From assembly GCA_029547805.1 (NCBI GenBank), contig JAKPOP010000010.1, forward strand, positions 124,001 through 188,000: DNA of 64,000 nt, given 5' to 3'. How positions within the stretch are numbered: the stretch's first letter is position 1; every line of letters starts with the position of its first letter. The translations under genes and the position numbers were made by a program. The notes under the pieces were generated by a model. It had not been told where the DNA came from and did no database searches. It saw nothing but the letters and a program-made list of their open reading frames with translations. This stretch comes from Deltaproteobacteria bacterium (GTDB lineage: Bacteria > Myxococcota_A > UBA9042 > DTJE01). Positions 47,538 to 56,325 of this stretch are shown here, piece by piece.

Positions 47538-50465
47538 TCAGGATTTCTCTGGAGGTTCGACCGATTCCCGGGTCGGGCCCACCCCGCGTCGGATCAGGTC
47601 CTCGAAGGCCTCCACGGAGACGGGACGGCTGAAGAGATACCCCTGGGCGTACAGGCAGCCCAGTTCCCGGACCGCAGCCAGTTGCGCCTGGGTCTCGACC
47701 CCCTCGGCGATGGTCTCCATCTTCAGGGACTGGGCCAGCGTCACGATCGCCCGCACCAGTTCCCGGGAGGCGGTCTGGTCGATGCTGGACACGAAGGACC
47801 GATCGACCTTGATCGTCCGGATGGGAAACCGCTGGAGGTAGGACAGGGAGGAGTAGCCGGTCCCGAAGTCGTCCAGTTGCAGTCGCACCCCCATCCGATC
47901 GATCTCCTGCAGCATCCGGAGGATCTCCCCCAGGTCCTCCATGAGCAGGCTCTCGGTGATCTCGACCTTCAGGCAGCCCGGAGGCAGTCCCGACTCGGCC
48001 AGGGCCTCCCGGATGATCGCCAGGGGCTTGCCGTGGGTGAACTGTCGGGCCGAGAAGTTGACGCTGATCGTGAGGTCTCCCGCCTCGGGGAACCGCTCTC
48101 TCCAGCCGGCGGCGGTCCGGCAGGCCTCCCGGAGCACGAATTCCCCGATGGGGAGGATCAACCCGGTCTCCTCGGCCACGCGGATGAACTCCCCGGGACT
48201 CCGGGTGCCGAGTTCCGGATGCGCCCACCGAACCAGGGCCTCGGCCCCGGTGACCCGGTTCCGGGTCAGGTCCACGATGGGCTGGAGGAAGATGACGAAC
48301 TGGCCTTCGTCCACCCCGTGCCGCAGGTCCGACTCCAACTGGACCCTCCGGGAGATCTCCTGGTGCATCTCCCGGGTGAAGGCCACGATGCGGTTTCGAC
48401 CACCCTCCTTGGCCCGGTACATCGCCGTGTCGGCGTCCCGGAGGACCTCCTCGGCACTCCGGTAGTCCACCGTGCTGCGGGCCAGGCCGATGCTGGCCGC
48501 CGGAATGAACTCCTGTCCCTGGATCCGGATAGGTCGGGAGAGGTGCTGCTGGATCCGCTCGGCGACCTCCTGGGCGTCCGCCGGGTCCCGGAGGTCGTTG
48601 AGCAGCACCGCGAACTCGTCGCCGCCCAGGCGGGCCACCGTGTCCCCGGCCCGGAGGCACTCGGAGATCCGCCGGGCGACCCCCTTCAGGAATTCATCGC
48701 CGGCCGAGTGGCCCAGGCTGTCGTTGATGTCCTTGAACCGATCCAGGTCCAGGAACAGCACCGCGAAGAAGTACCAGCCGCGACGCCGGGCCACCGCGAG
48801 GCTCTGGTTCAGTCGATCCAGGAACAGGACCCGGTTCGGGAGCCCCGTCAAGGTGTCGTGGAGCGCCATCCGCTCCATCTGTTCCTGGACCTCGTGGCGC
48901 TCGGTGACGTCCACCAGGCTACCGACGGCCCGGGTCACCTCTCCCAGGGAGTCCCGCACCAGGACCACCCGGGCCTCGAACCAGAGCCATTCCCCGGACC
49001 TCCGGCGATACCGGAACTCCCCGAACCAACGCGACTGCCGTCCCCGGCAGACCTCGGCGAGGGACTCCTCCACCCGGAGGCGGTCCTCGGGGTGGGCCCA
49101 GAGCCGCCACTCCGTCACGGGGTCCCCCTGCCAGTCCGGGGACAGGTCCATCATCTCCCGCAACCGCGGGGAGAGGTAGGTGGTTCCCCGGCGAAGGTCG
49201 TGGTCCCACAGGCCCAGGTCCGCCGAGTGCAGCGCCAGGGTGTAGCGCTCCTCGCTCTCCTTGAGGGACTCCCGTTGAATGCGGAGGTCCGTGACGTCCC
49301 GGCAGCAGATCGCCACCTCCTCCTCCGTGGGAAGGACGTGCCACTCGTACCAGCCCCCCCGGGAGGGGCTGTGGACCTCGAAGGTTCCTCCCCGCCGATC
49401 CCGGACCGCGTCCCCGACATCGCTGCCGGCACCCCCGACCCCAGAGAGGAGTTGGAAGGCCTCCCGGCCGATCCAGTCTCCCGCCCCCAGGACCTCCTCG
49501 GCCGGGTGGTTCAGGAAGGCGATCCTCCCGTCCCGGTCCACCAGGAGGAGCCCCACCGAGGCGGTCTCGAGGGCCATCTCCAGCGTCTGGCACCGCCGTT
49601 TCGCCTGGTCCAGCAGGGGTTCCTCGTCCCGAATCTCCTCCAGGTACACCAGGCGCCCCAGGACCTCGCCCCGGGGACTTCGAAGCACCCGGGAACGAAC
49701 CCGGAAGCCCCGATCGCCGCGGGCGGACGACAGCAGACAGGTCCCTGTGGCCCATCCATCACCGTCCGCCGCGGCTCCCTTCAATGCAAGGTCCAGGCGT
49801 GGCAGCACCTCGGCCAGAGGCTGGCCGATCAGGCCCGTCGTCCATTCACCGGCCCGCAGCACGAGGCGCCGGGCGGTGTCGTTCATCAATCGGAGACGGG
49901 ACTCCTCGTCCAGGACCAGCAGGGGGTCCGGGAAGGATTCGAACAGGGCCCGCCAGCGCCCGTTCTGGCGCGCAAGGGAACGGTTGGAGTCCCGGATCTC
50001 CGAAAGGAGGTCCCCCAGGTCGCCCACGAGGCGATCCCGGACCACCATCATGTCCGCCTGGTTGAAGAACCCGTCCAGTACCGGGCACAGGTCCAGCACC
50101 GCCGCGGGATTCTCCCGCTGACCCAGGGCGATGAGATGCCGCAGGAAGGCCCGGCGAAGGTCCTTCAGCAGCCCCAGGAACAGGCTCACGTCGCCTCCCC
50201 GGTCCCGATGGGACCGGGCGGCCTGGAGGATCGGGCCCCAGATCGGGTGTTCCGGCGAGGGGACATCCAGTTCCCTGGGGGGCCTGGGCCCCCGTTCCAG
50301 GGCCAGATACTGCCTCAGGGACCCGCAAAGGGTCCGGAGGAGGTCCCCGATCTCGACCAGTTCCCCGGAGACGAACGGCTGCCCCGGTCCACCGGCCACC
50401 TCCTCCAGGGCCAGCACCGCCAGGGCCTCGTTCTCCTCTGTGAAGTGCCTCCAGAGATCGGTCAC
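47538..50465 (-). CDS. PAS-GGDEF-EAL cyclic-di-GMP synthase/phosphodiesterase
   Basis: A 975-residue protein from GTG 50465 (GGAGGGGGAAGG upstream). Residues 1-165 are helical and unassigned, without membrane helices. Three PAS-like domains follow (about 175-290, 305-410, 430-545). The GGDEF domain (about 550-715) has RLGGDEFAVLL and an upstream RAGD that fits the inhibitory I-site. The EAL domain (about 725-970) has GAEALVRW, EITESLL, DDFGTGYSSL and IAEGVET, all catalytic residues intact. It can in principle both make and degrade c-di-GMP and is probably tuned by PAS ligands. The PilZ protein and the PilB MshEN-like domain in this window are possible readers. Confidence 0.93.
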   Translation of the reverse strand: MTDLWRHFTEENEALAVLALEEVAGGPGQPFVSGELVEIGDLLRTLCGSLRQYLALERGPRPPRELDVPSPEHPIWGPILQAARSHRDRGGDVSLFLGLLKDLRRAFLRHLIALGQRENPAAVLDLCPVLDGFFNQADMMVVRDRLVGDLGDLLSEIRDSNRSLARQNGRWRALFESFPDPLLVLDEESRLRLMNDTARRLVLRAGEWTTGLIGQPLAEVLPRLDLALKGAAADGDGWATGTCLLSSARGDRGFRVRSRVLRSPRGEVLGRLVYLEEIRDEEPLLDQAKRRCQTLEMALETASVGLLLVDRDGRIAFLNHPAEEVLGAGDWIGREAFQLLSGVGGAGSDVGDAVRDRRGGTFEVHSPSRGGWYEWHVLPTEEEVAICCRDVTDLRIQRESLKESEERYTLALHSADLGLWDHDLRRGTTYLSPRLREMMDLSPDWQGDPVTEWRLWAHPEDRLRVEESLAEVCRGRQSRWFGEFRYRRRSGEWLWFEARVVLVRDSLGEVTRAVGSLVDVTERHEVQEQMERMALHDTLTGLPNRVLFLDRLNQSLAVARRRGWYFFAVLFLDLDRFKDINDSLGHSAGDEFLKGVARRISECLRAGDTVARLGGDEFAVLLNDLRDPADAQEVAERIQQHLSRPIRIQGQEFIPAASIGLARSTVDYRSAEEVLRDADTAMYRAKEGGRNRIVAFTREMHQEISRRVQLESDLRHGVDEGQFVIFLQPIVDLTRNRVTGAEALVRWAHPELGTRSPGEFIRVAEETGLILPIGEFVLREACRTAAGWRERFPEAGDLTISVNFSARQFTHGKPLAIIREALAESGLPPGCLKVEITESLLMEDLGEILRMLQEIDRMGVRLQLDDFGTGYSSLSYLQRFPIRTIKVDRSFVSSIDQTASRELVRAIVTLAQSLKMETIAEGVETQAQLAAVRELGCLYAQGYLFSRPVSVEAFEDLIRRGVGPTRESVEPPEKS

Positions 50466-50688
50466 TCGCCTTCCCCCTCCACCGTGACAGCGGGGAAGGG
50501 ATCCGCCCCTCCCCTCGCGACGCGCACGGGTCCGCGCGTCTTCGCGCCTCGCTCGCGTCCCTCCGTCCGCCGTCGAATCTTCCCGCGAAGACGGGACCAA
50601 CGGCAAGTTCCCTCCTCTCATTCGGCAGTCCGGGGGAAAAAGCCATGGGCAAGGGGCGGTCGCCGCGGGCTCCCGACCCGATCCGGAG
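50466..50688. other. Divergent intergenic region with GC-rich stems, no gene seen
   Basis: A region of about 220 bp between the GGDEF-EAL start and the amylase -10 element. It contains a small hairpin with a CUUC-type loop (CCCGTCTTCGCGGG on the minus strand) and alternating CGCG stretches. I see no known c-di-GMP riboswitch core and no coding sequence. Confidence 0.4.
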
Positions 50689-50697
50689 TGCTATGCT
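50689..50697 (+). promoter_or_regulatory. Extended -10 element of the amylase gene
   Basis: TGCTATGCT (TG-N-TATGCT), about 30 bases before ATG 50727, with GGAAGGAG as ribosome-binding site. Confidence 0.35.
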
Positions 50698-50726
50698 CCG
50701 AGGTCGGGAGAGGAAGGAGATCCGCG

Positions 50727-52481
50727 ATGCCCCACGCCCCCGGTTCCGGGAGAAGGCACCACGGCCCCTGGGTCCTGGTGGCGGTCCTCGGGGCCCTGGC
50801 CCCGGGGGCATGCAGGCACTCCGGGGCCTCCATGGCCACGGACCCGGCGGTTCCGGGCGACGAGGTCCCGATGGACCCGGGAAGGGACCCGACACCGGAC
50901 CTGCCGTCCTCCCCCGGTCGGGTCGTGTGCCAGTCTCCCGAAAGGACCTCCGAGGCCTGGTACCACGACGCGGTGGGCTACGAGGTCTTCGTCCGGTCCT
51001 TCGCCGACTCCGATGGGGACGGGGTCGGGGACCTCCGGGGCCTCCTGGGCCGCCTGGACCACCTCAACGATGGGGACCCGACGACCGAGGACGACCTTGG
51101 GGTGGACCTCCTCTGGCTCATGCCCATCACCGAGAGCCCTTCGTACCACGGCTACGACGTGACGGACTACCGCCGCGTGAAGCCCGAGTACGGCCGCGAG
51201 GAGGACCTGGACGCGCTGCTGCGGGCCGCCCACGCCCGAGGCGTCCGGGTGGTGATGGACCTGGTGATCAACCACTCCTCCAGCCAGCACCCCTGGTTCC
51301 AGGATGCCCGGACATCCCCGGCAGCCACGCACCGGAACTGGTATGTATGGTCCCCGGTCCCCCTGGACTGGGGCCAGCCCTGGAATCCCGGGGCCAGGAC
51401 CTGGCATCCGGCCGGTGGCAACTGGTACTACGGCCTCTTCTGGGAGGGCATGCCGGACCTGAACTGGCGAGACCGGGACCTCGTGGCCGAGATGACCGAC
51501 ATTGCCCGATTCTGGCTGGGGAAGGGACTGGACGGCTTCCGGCTGGACGCGGCCCGCTATCTGGTCGAGGACGGGCCCGGAGCCGGCCAGGCAGACACCG
51601 ACGGGACCCACGATGCGCTGAGGACTTTGCGGGCGGCGACGGACGCGGTCCGCAGGGATGCATTGCTGGTCGGGGAGGTCTGGACCGATACGGCCACCGT
51701 CGGGACCTATCTGGACACCGGAGACCGCCGGGAGATCCCCATGGCCTTCGACTTTGATCTGGCCGGCGCCCTGGTGGAGGGCATCCGGACCGGGCAGGCG
51801 TCGGGGATTCGCCAGGCCCTCTGCGCCCATCTGGCCGTCGCCGGGGGGGCCCTGGGGACCTTCCTGACCAACCACGACCAGGAACGACTGGCCACGACGA
51901 TCGCCGATCGGGGAGAGGCGGGACGCCGACTCGCGGCCCTGCTGCTGCTGACCCTGCCCGGGGTTCCCTGGATCTACTACGGCGAGGAGATCGGCCAGCG
52001 AAATGGCACCGGGGGCGGCGACGAGGCCAGACGCCTGCCGATGCAATGGAGTCCCGGGGAGGGGGTCGGCTTCACCACGGGCGTCCCCTGGATGGCCCCA
52101 CGGGACACGGAGGCCTCCCGAACCGTGGCGGGACAGACCGACGACCCCCAGAGCCTCCTGTCCTGGTACCGGCGGCTGATCCGGATCCGGCGATCCCATG
52201 CCGCCCTGCGACGGGGCGGCACCGAGGTGCTGGACCTCGACGGGACCGCGGCGCGACCGCTCTTCTATCGCCGAGTCTCCGGGGACGAGGTGGTGCTGGT
52301 CGTGGCCTCCCTGGCCACTCGGGAGAACCGCGTGACGATCCCCGGCGCGGTCCTGGGTCCTTTCCTGCGCTTCCAGGACCTCCTGTCGGGGCGCACCCTC
52401 GCCCGGGCGACGCCTCAGGCGGACCTGCCGCTGGACCCCCTGCCGCCTTTCGGGGCCATCGTGCTCCGGGCCTCGCCGTAG
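50727..52481 (+). CDS. GH13 alpha-amylase-family lipoprotein
   Basis: A 584-residue protein starting at 50727, where a lipoprotein signal appears (VLVAVLGALAPGACRHS, Cys about 29); the huge upstream frame is a shadow. After an acidic/Pro linker, the (beta/alpha)8 barrel shows GH13 conserved regions: DLVINHSS, GFRLDAARYL (nucleophile Asp about 274), LLVGEVWTD (acid/base Glu about 316) and FLTNHDQER (Asp about 382). A C-terminal beta domain follows. It should hydrolyse or transfer alpha-glucosides such as maltodextrins or trehalose-like substrates in the periplasm or on the surface. The 3' end overlaps the convergent GT4 gene by 67 bp. Confidence 0.92.
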   Translation: MPHAPGSGRRHHGPWVLVAVLGALAPGACRHSGASMATDPAVPGDEVPMDPGRDPTPDLPSSPGRVVCQSPERTSEAWYHDAVGYEVFVRSFADSDGDGVGDLRGLLGRLDHLNDGDPTTEDDLGVDLLWLMPITESPSYHGYDVTDYRRVKPEYGREEDLDALLRAAHARGVRVVMDLVINHSSSQHPWFQDARTSPAATHRNWYVWSPVPLDWGQPWNPGARTWHPAGGNWYYGLFWEGMPDLNWRDRDLVAEMTDIARFWLGKGLDGFRLDAARYLVEDGPGAGQADTDGTHDALRTLRAATDAVRRDALLVGEVWTDTATVGTYLDTGDRREIPMAFDFDLAGALVEGIRTGQASGIRQALCAHLAVAGGALGTFLTNHDQERLATTIADRGEAGRRLAALLLLTLPGVPWIYYGEEIGQRNGTGGGDEARRLPMQWSPGEGVGFTTGVPWMAPRDTEASRTVAGQTDDPQSLLSWYRRLIRIRRSHAALRRGGTEVLDLDGTAARPLFYRRVSGDEVVLVVASLATRENRVTIPGAVLGPFLRFQDLLSGRTLARATPQADLPLDPLPPFGAIVLRASP

Positions 52482-53680
52482 AGGGTCATCAGGCGGTGCA
52501 CCACCTGGTCCCAGTGAAACTCCCCCTGGACCCGATCCCGACCCCGGGCCCCCATCGCCCTCCCGCGGTCCGGGTCCCGGAGCAACGCCGCAAGGGCGTC
52601 CCCAAAGGCCCCGATGTCTCCGGAAGGCACCAGGATCCCGTCCTGGTCGTGGCGGATGATGTCCGGGACGCCCCCGACCTCGAAGGCCACCACCGGCAGG
52701 CCAGCGGCCCATCCCTCCAGGATCGCGATGCCGAAGGGCTCATGGACCGATGGCAGCAGCAGGACCTCCGCGGCGGCATAGGCATCCCGCAACTCGGAGG
52801 TCCCGGCCGGCAGACCCGGGATCAGCGTCGCATGGGGGGCCATCCGCTGCACGGCGTGCCGGACCTGGGCGGCGTAGGCCTCGTGGGTCACCGGTCCGAC
52901 GAGCACCAGATGGAGGTCCGGGAAGCGGGGCAAGAGCCCTTCCAGGACCTCCAGGGAGGTCCGCTGGGCCTTCTGGGGGTCGATTCGCCCGACCTGGAGC
53001 AGCACGCGGGCCCCCTCCGGGACTCCATGGCGCTGCCGAAAGGCCCGACCGTCCCCCCCCTCGAAGCGGGCGGGGTCCACGCCGTTGCAGAATCGGTGTA
53101 CCCGGACCCGGGGGTCGCGGCGCCGCAGGGCCTCCTCTTCCCGGCGCCCCAGCACGAGCACCCCCGCCGCATCCCGGGTCACCCGGTGGGAACCCAGGGC
53201 CCATCCCAGGACCTTGCCCCACTCCAGGGCCCCCTGCCGGGCCTCCCGGTAGGACTGCTGCTCCGACTCCGGGATGTCCTCCAGGCCCCCGTGGATCGTG
53301 AGGAAGTAGGGGATGCGGCGAATGGCGGCCACGGTCCGCACGATGCCCCCCAGGCGGTTGCCGGTGTGCAGGTGCAGGATGTCCAGGCGGGGAAGCCGCA
53401 GCAGGGCGGTCATGAGGGGAAAGGAGACGAGATTGCCCCCCTTCAGGTCCATCGCGCGACGGCCCTCGGGGGACAGGCCCCAGAACGGGTAGAAATACGG
53501 AAAGCGCCGGACCTCGACGCCCTCGAGGACCTCCTCCCGGCGATCCGCCAGGGCGTCGGGGCACCAGATCGCCACCTGATGTCCCAGGCGCTGCTGTCGC
53601 GCGGCGACCTCCAGCACCACCGACTCGGTGCCGCCCCAGTGGGACGTCGTGAAGCGCCGGGGGACATGGATGATGGTCAT
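52415..53680 (-). CDS. GT4-family glycosyltransferase (B)
   Basis: A 421-residue GT-B fold enzyme; ATG 53680 overlaps the previous stop (ATGA). N-terminal elements are IIHVPRRFTTSHWGGTESVVLEVA and LHLHTGNRLGGIVRTVAAI. The C-terminal nucleotide-sugar domain has VLLQVGRIDPQKAQ and the GT4 signature HEPFGIAILEGWAAGLPVVAFEVGGVPDII (E-x7-E type). It transfers sugar to a lipid- or protein-linked acceptor of unknown identity. The last gene of an MBL-MFS-GT4-GT4 operon. Its final 22 codons overlap the convergent amylase gene. Confidence 0.88.
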   Translation of the reverse strand: MTIIHVPRRFTTSHWGGTESVVLEVAARQQRLGHQVAIWCPDALADRREEVLEGVEVRRFPYFYPFWGLSPEGRRAMDLKGGNLVSFPLMTALLRLPRLDILHLHTGNRLGGIVRTVAAIRRIPYFLTIHGGLEDIPESEQQSYREARQGALEWGKVLGWALGSHRVTRDAAGVLVLGRREEEALRRRDPRVRVHRFCNGVDPARFEGGDGRAFRQRHGVPEGARVLLQVGRIDPQKAQRTSLEVLEGLLPRFPDLHLVLVGPVTHEAYAAQVRHAVQRMAPHATLIPGLPAGTSELRDAYAAAEVLLLPSVHEPFGIAILEGWAAGLPVVAFEVGGVPDIIRHDQDGILVPSGDIGAFGDALAALLRDPDRGRAMGARGRDRVQGEFHWDQVVHRLMTLYGEARSTMAPKGGRGSSGRSA

Positions 53681-54903
53681 GGGTGCGCCGCCTGGCAGAC
53701 TCGCCGGAGCAGGTCCTCCAACTGGTCCACGTAGCGGGTCATCGTGAACCCCTCCTCGACGGTGCGGCGGCCCTCGAAGGCGAGATGCCGTCGGAGGGCG
53801 TCGTCCTGGACCAGTCGGTCCACCGCGTCGGCCAGGGCCTCCGGGTCCCTTGCGGGGACCACCCAGGCGTTCTGGCCGTGGCGCAGGAACTCCCCCTGTC
53901 CCCCGTCGGCGGTGCTGATGACCGGGGTTCCGCTGGCCATCGCCTCCAGGTGCGTCAGCCCGAACGGCTCCCGCCAGACCGACGGGAAGACGAAGATGTC
54001 GTGGGTCCGGTAGAGGGCGGGCAGTTCCCCCGGCGGCCGCCTTCCCGCAAGGGTCACCCCGGGCACCTCGGCCGCCTGGCGCTCCAGGGCGATCCGGAAG
54101 GGATCCGGGCCAGTCCCCACGATCGAGCACAGGACGGGACGACCCCGGCGGTCCAGCCGCCGGACGGCCTCCACCAGCACGTCCACGCCCTTGTCGGGGT
54201 GGATCTGGCCGGTGTAGAGGACCCGGGGCGGATGCCCCGCGATCGCCCCCGGGTCCTCCTTGCAGGGGAACCTTTCCATGGGAATGCCCTGGTAGATCAC
54301 CTCGGCGTCGGCCACCGGCACTCCGGCCCGGAGGAGGTCCTCCCGGAGACACCGGCTGATGCAGGTGCACCAGCGCAGGTCCACGGCATCCAGGGTGTCC
54401 CGGCGGGCGAAGGTCTGCTCCAGAAGCCACCGGGCCAGTCCCCGAGGGCGGGCCCCGGGCCCCTGGATCGCGTAGGCCTCCGGCCAGAGGTCATTGAACG
54501 TGAAGACGACCGGGATCCCGGCATCCTGGCATGCCAGAACGGCGCCCAGGGTCATCCGGCGCTGACTCCAGGCGAAGGCCACGTCGAAGGGGCCCTCCCG
54601 GTCGATCAGGGCGCGGGTCTCCCGGAAGTTCCGGCGGCTGACCCGGTGGCGTCGAAACAGGTCGGATCGATAGGGTTCGCCGAACTCCCGTTCCAGGCGC
54701 AGGATCCGGAAGACCCGGGATACCGGGGGTTCCCCTCCGGAGTCGGGTCCCGATGCGGTGGTCACCACGGTCATCGCGTGGCCCCGGCGCTCCAGCGCCT
54801 CGGCCACCTGGCCGCAGAGGATCTCGTAGCCGCCCAGGAACAGGGGTGGGAAGAGGTTGGTCAGAACCAGCACCCGCAGCCGGTCGTTTCTGGGACGATT
54901 CAT
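53677..54903 (-). CDS. GT4-family glycosyltransferase (A)
   Basis: A 408-residue GT-B enzyme; ATG 54903 overlaps the MFS stop (ATGA), so the ORF-track start within the MFS gene is rejected. N-terminus VLVLTNLFPPLFLGGYEILCGQVAEAL contains the Gly-rich loop; a central VLYTGQIHPDKGVDVLVEAV and the GT4 signature REPFGLTHLEAMASGTPVISTADGG form the donor site. It is coupled to the second GT4 by another ATGA overlap, implying that the two act in one glycan pathway. The glycan is unknown. Confidence 0.88.
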   Translation of the reverse strand: MNRPRNDRLRVLVLTNLFPPLFLGGYEILCGQVAEALERRGHAMTVVTTASGPDSGGEPPVSRVFRILRLEREFGEPYRSDLFRRHRVSRRNFRETRALIDREGPFDVAFAWSQRRMTLGAVLACQDAGIPVVFTFNDLWPEAYAIQGPGARPRGLARWLLEQTFARRDTLDAVDLRWCTCISRCLREDLLRAGVPVADAEVIYQGIPMERFPCKEDPGAIAGHPPRVLYTGQIHPDKGVDVLVEAVRRLDRRGRPVLCSIVGTGPDPFRIALERQAAEVPGVTLAGRRPPGELPALYRTHDIFVFPSVWREPFGLTHLEAMASGTPVISTADGGQGEFLRHGQNAWVVPARDPEALADAVDRLVQDDALRRHLAFEGRRTVEEGFTMTRYVDQLEDLLRRVCQAAHP

Positions 54904-56324
54904 GTTCCTTCCGACGCCCGGGTCTTGAAGTCCTTCCCGATCCAGTTCCGGGCCAGCACCAGCATCACCGTCGAGGAAATGGCGATCAGGCCGTAGACGA
55001 GCCACATGGTCTGCGTCTCGAGTCGGTCCGGAGGCACCCCCTTCGGGCAGTAGCGAGCCAGGAACCAGCCGCTGTAGAGAGAGGTGACCACCTTGGTCAG
55101 GAACCAGGGGAACTGGGCGACGCCCATGTAGGCCCCCGTGCGTCCCTCGGGGGCGATCTCGGCCGCATACTGCAGGAACCGGGGCTGCCACATCGCCTCC
55201 CCGACGGTCATCAGCACCAGGTAGCCCAGGAGAGTCCAGAATGAGGGGCCCAGGGCCAGCAGGAAGGTCGGAGCGGCCATCACGGCGGTCCCCAGGATCA
55301 TCATGTCGTAGACCTTCCGCTTCTGGGTCACGGCGGTCACGATCGGAACCAGCACGAAGATCAGCAACGGATTGAAGTTCACGGCCAGTTCGAAGTTCTC
55401 CCCGATCCACGTCCCCTGGTAGGCCCGCTCGACGTACATCGGCAGGGTGAGCCAGTTGTGGGCGAAGAGGGTCTGGACCGGGATCAGGCAGAAGATGAAG
55501 AAGGAGAACTTCGGGTCCGCGAGGGGGTGGTTCCGGAGCCAGCGGATCACCGAGAACGGCTCGGCGGGTCCCTGGGGCGCCTGGGAAGACTTCCGGGTGG
55601 GCTCCTCGCCCCCCTTGCCCGAGACCGCCCGGGCGGCCTCGATGGCCTCCCGTTCCACCCGGCGCGTCAGCAGCAGCCCCAGTGCCACGATGCCCACCAG
55701 GGTGAGCCCGGCATAGACCCAGTAGGTCCCGGAGATGCCGAGCCCCGCGTATTTCTCGTCCCGAAGCAGGAACGCGAAGGAGGGCAGCCACCCCCCCAGG
55801 TTCATCAGGGCGTAGAGCATCGCGTAGCCCATGCCCGCCGTCTCGGGGGTCGTGAACTGACGCACCGCCGAGTAGGCCGCCGGCTGGTACATCCCGTAGC
55901 CCAGCACCACCAACAGGATGCCTCCCATCACCAGCAGGTGGATGGGGGACCCCAGCCCGTCGGGGGCGAGGCCCAGGAAGGGTGCCGCCGAGATGGCCAC
56001 CCGTCCCAGCAGCATGAGCACCAGGGCCGCCAGCATGGCCACGCGGACTCCCCACTTATCCGCAAGCCCGCCGAACAGGAACATGCTGAAGGTGATGCCC
56101 CAGGTCAGCACGCCGACCATCCGCCCCGCCCACACATCGTCCAGGCCCACGGCCTCGTTGAAGAACATCGCGAGGTAGCCCAGCATCCCGAAATAGACGA
56201 GCCCCTCCAGGAAGTAGGAGAGGTTGACACCCCAGAGGGCCCGGGGGGCATGGACCAGATCCACGAAGGGCTGGGTGAGTTCCCGCCACCAGGGTCCGGA
56301 AGGTGCCTTCGCATCGGTCGCCAT
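54900..56324 (-). CDS. MFS transporter
   Basis: A 474-residue membrane protein with about 12 helices; ATG 56324 (MATDAKAP) follows ACAGGAG and lies one base after the MBL gene stop. The helix 2-3 loop carries an MFS-type GGLADKWGVRVAML, and a cytoplasmic linker (VEREAIEAARAVSGKGGEEPTRKS) divides the two halves. ISGTYWVYAG and YGMYQPAAYSAVRQFT recall the peptide (POT/PTR2) and nucleoside-type branches, but the substrate cannot be fixed. It is co-transcribed with two glycosyltransferases. Confidence 0.85.
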   Translation of the reverse strand: MATDAKAPSGPWWRELTQPFVDLVHAPRALWGVNLSYFLEGLVYFGMLGYLAMFFNEAVGLDDVWAGRMVGVLTWGITFSMFLFGGLADKWGVRVAMLAALVLMLLGRVAISAAPFLGLAPDGLGSPIHLLVMGGILLVVLGYGMYQPAAYSAVRQFTTPETAGMGYAMLYALMNLGGWLPSFAFLLRDEKYAGLGISGTYWVYAGLTLVGIVALGLLLTRRVEREAIEAARAVSGKGGEEPTRKSSQAPQGPAEPFSVIRWLRNHPLADPKFSFFIFCLIPVQTLFAHNWLTLPMYVERAYQGTWIGENFELAVNFNPLLIFVLVPIVTAVTQKRKVYDMMILGTAVMAAPTFLLALGPSFWTLLGYLVLMTVGEAMWQPRFLQYAAEIAPEGRTGAYMGVAQFPWFLTKVVTSLYSGWFLARYCPKGVPPDRLETQTMWLVYGLIAISSTVMLVLARNWIGKDFKTRASEGT

Positions 56325-56325
56325 C

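Noticed and set aside
47526-50726. N-terminal 1067 residues of the ORF-track entry ending at 52481
   Set aside because: Antisense to the GGDEF-EAL gene. The GH13 lipoprotein signal starts at 50727.
50466-50726. Possible c-di-GMP riboswitch before the GGDEF-EAL gene
   Set aside because: I looked for the GEMM-type conserved core and tetraloop-receptor pattern and saw neither; only GC-rich stems.
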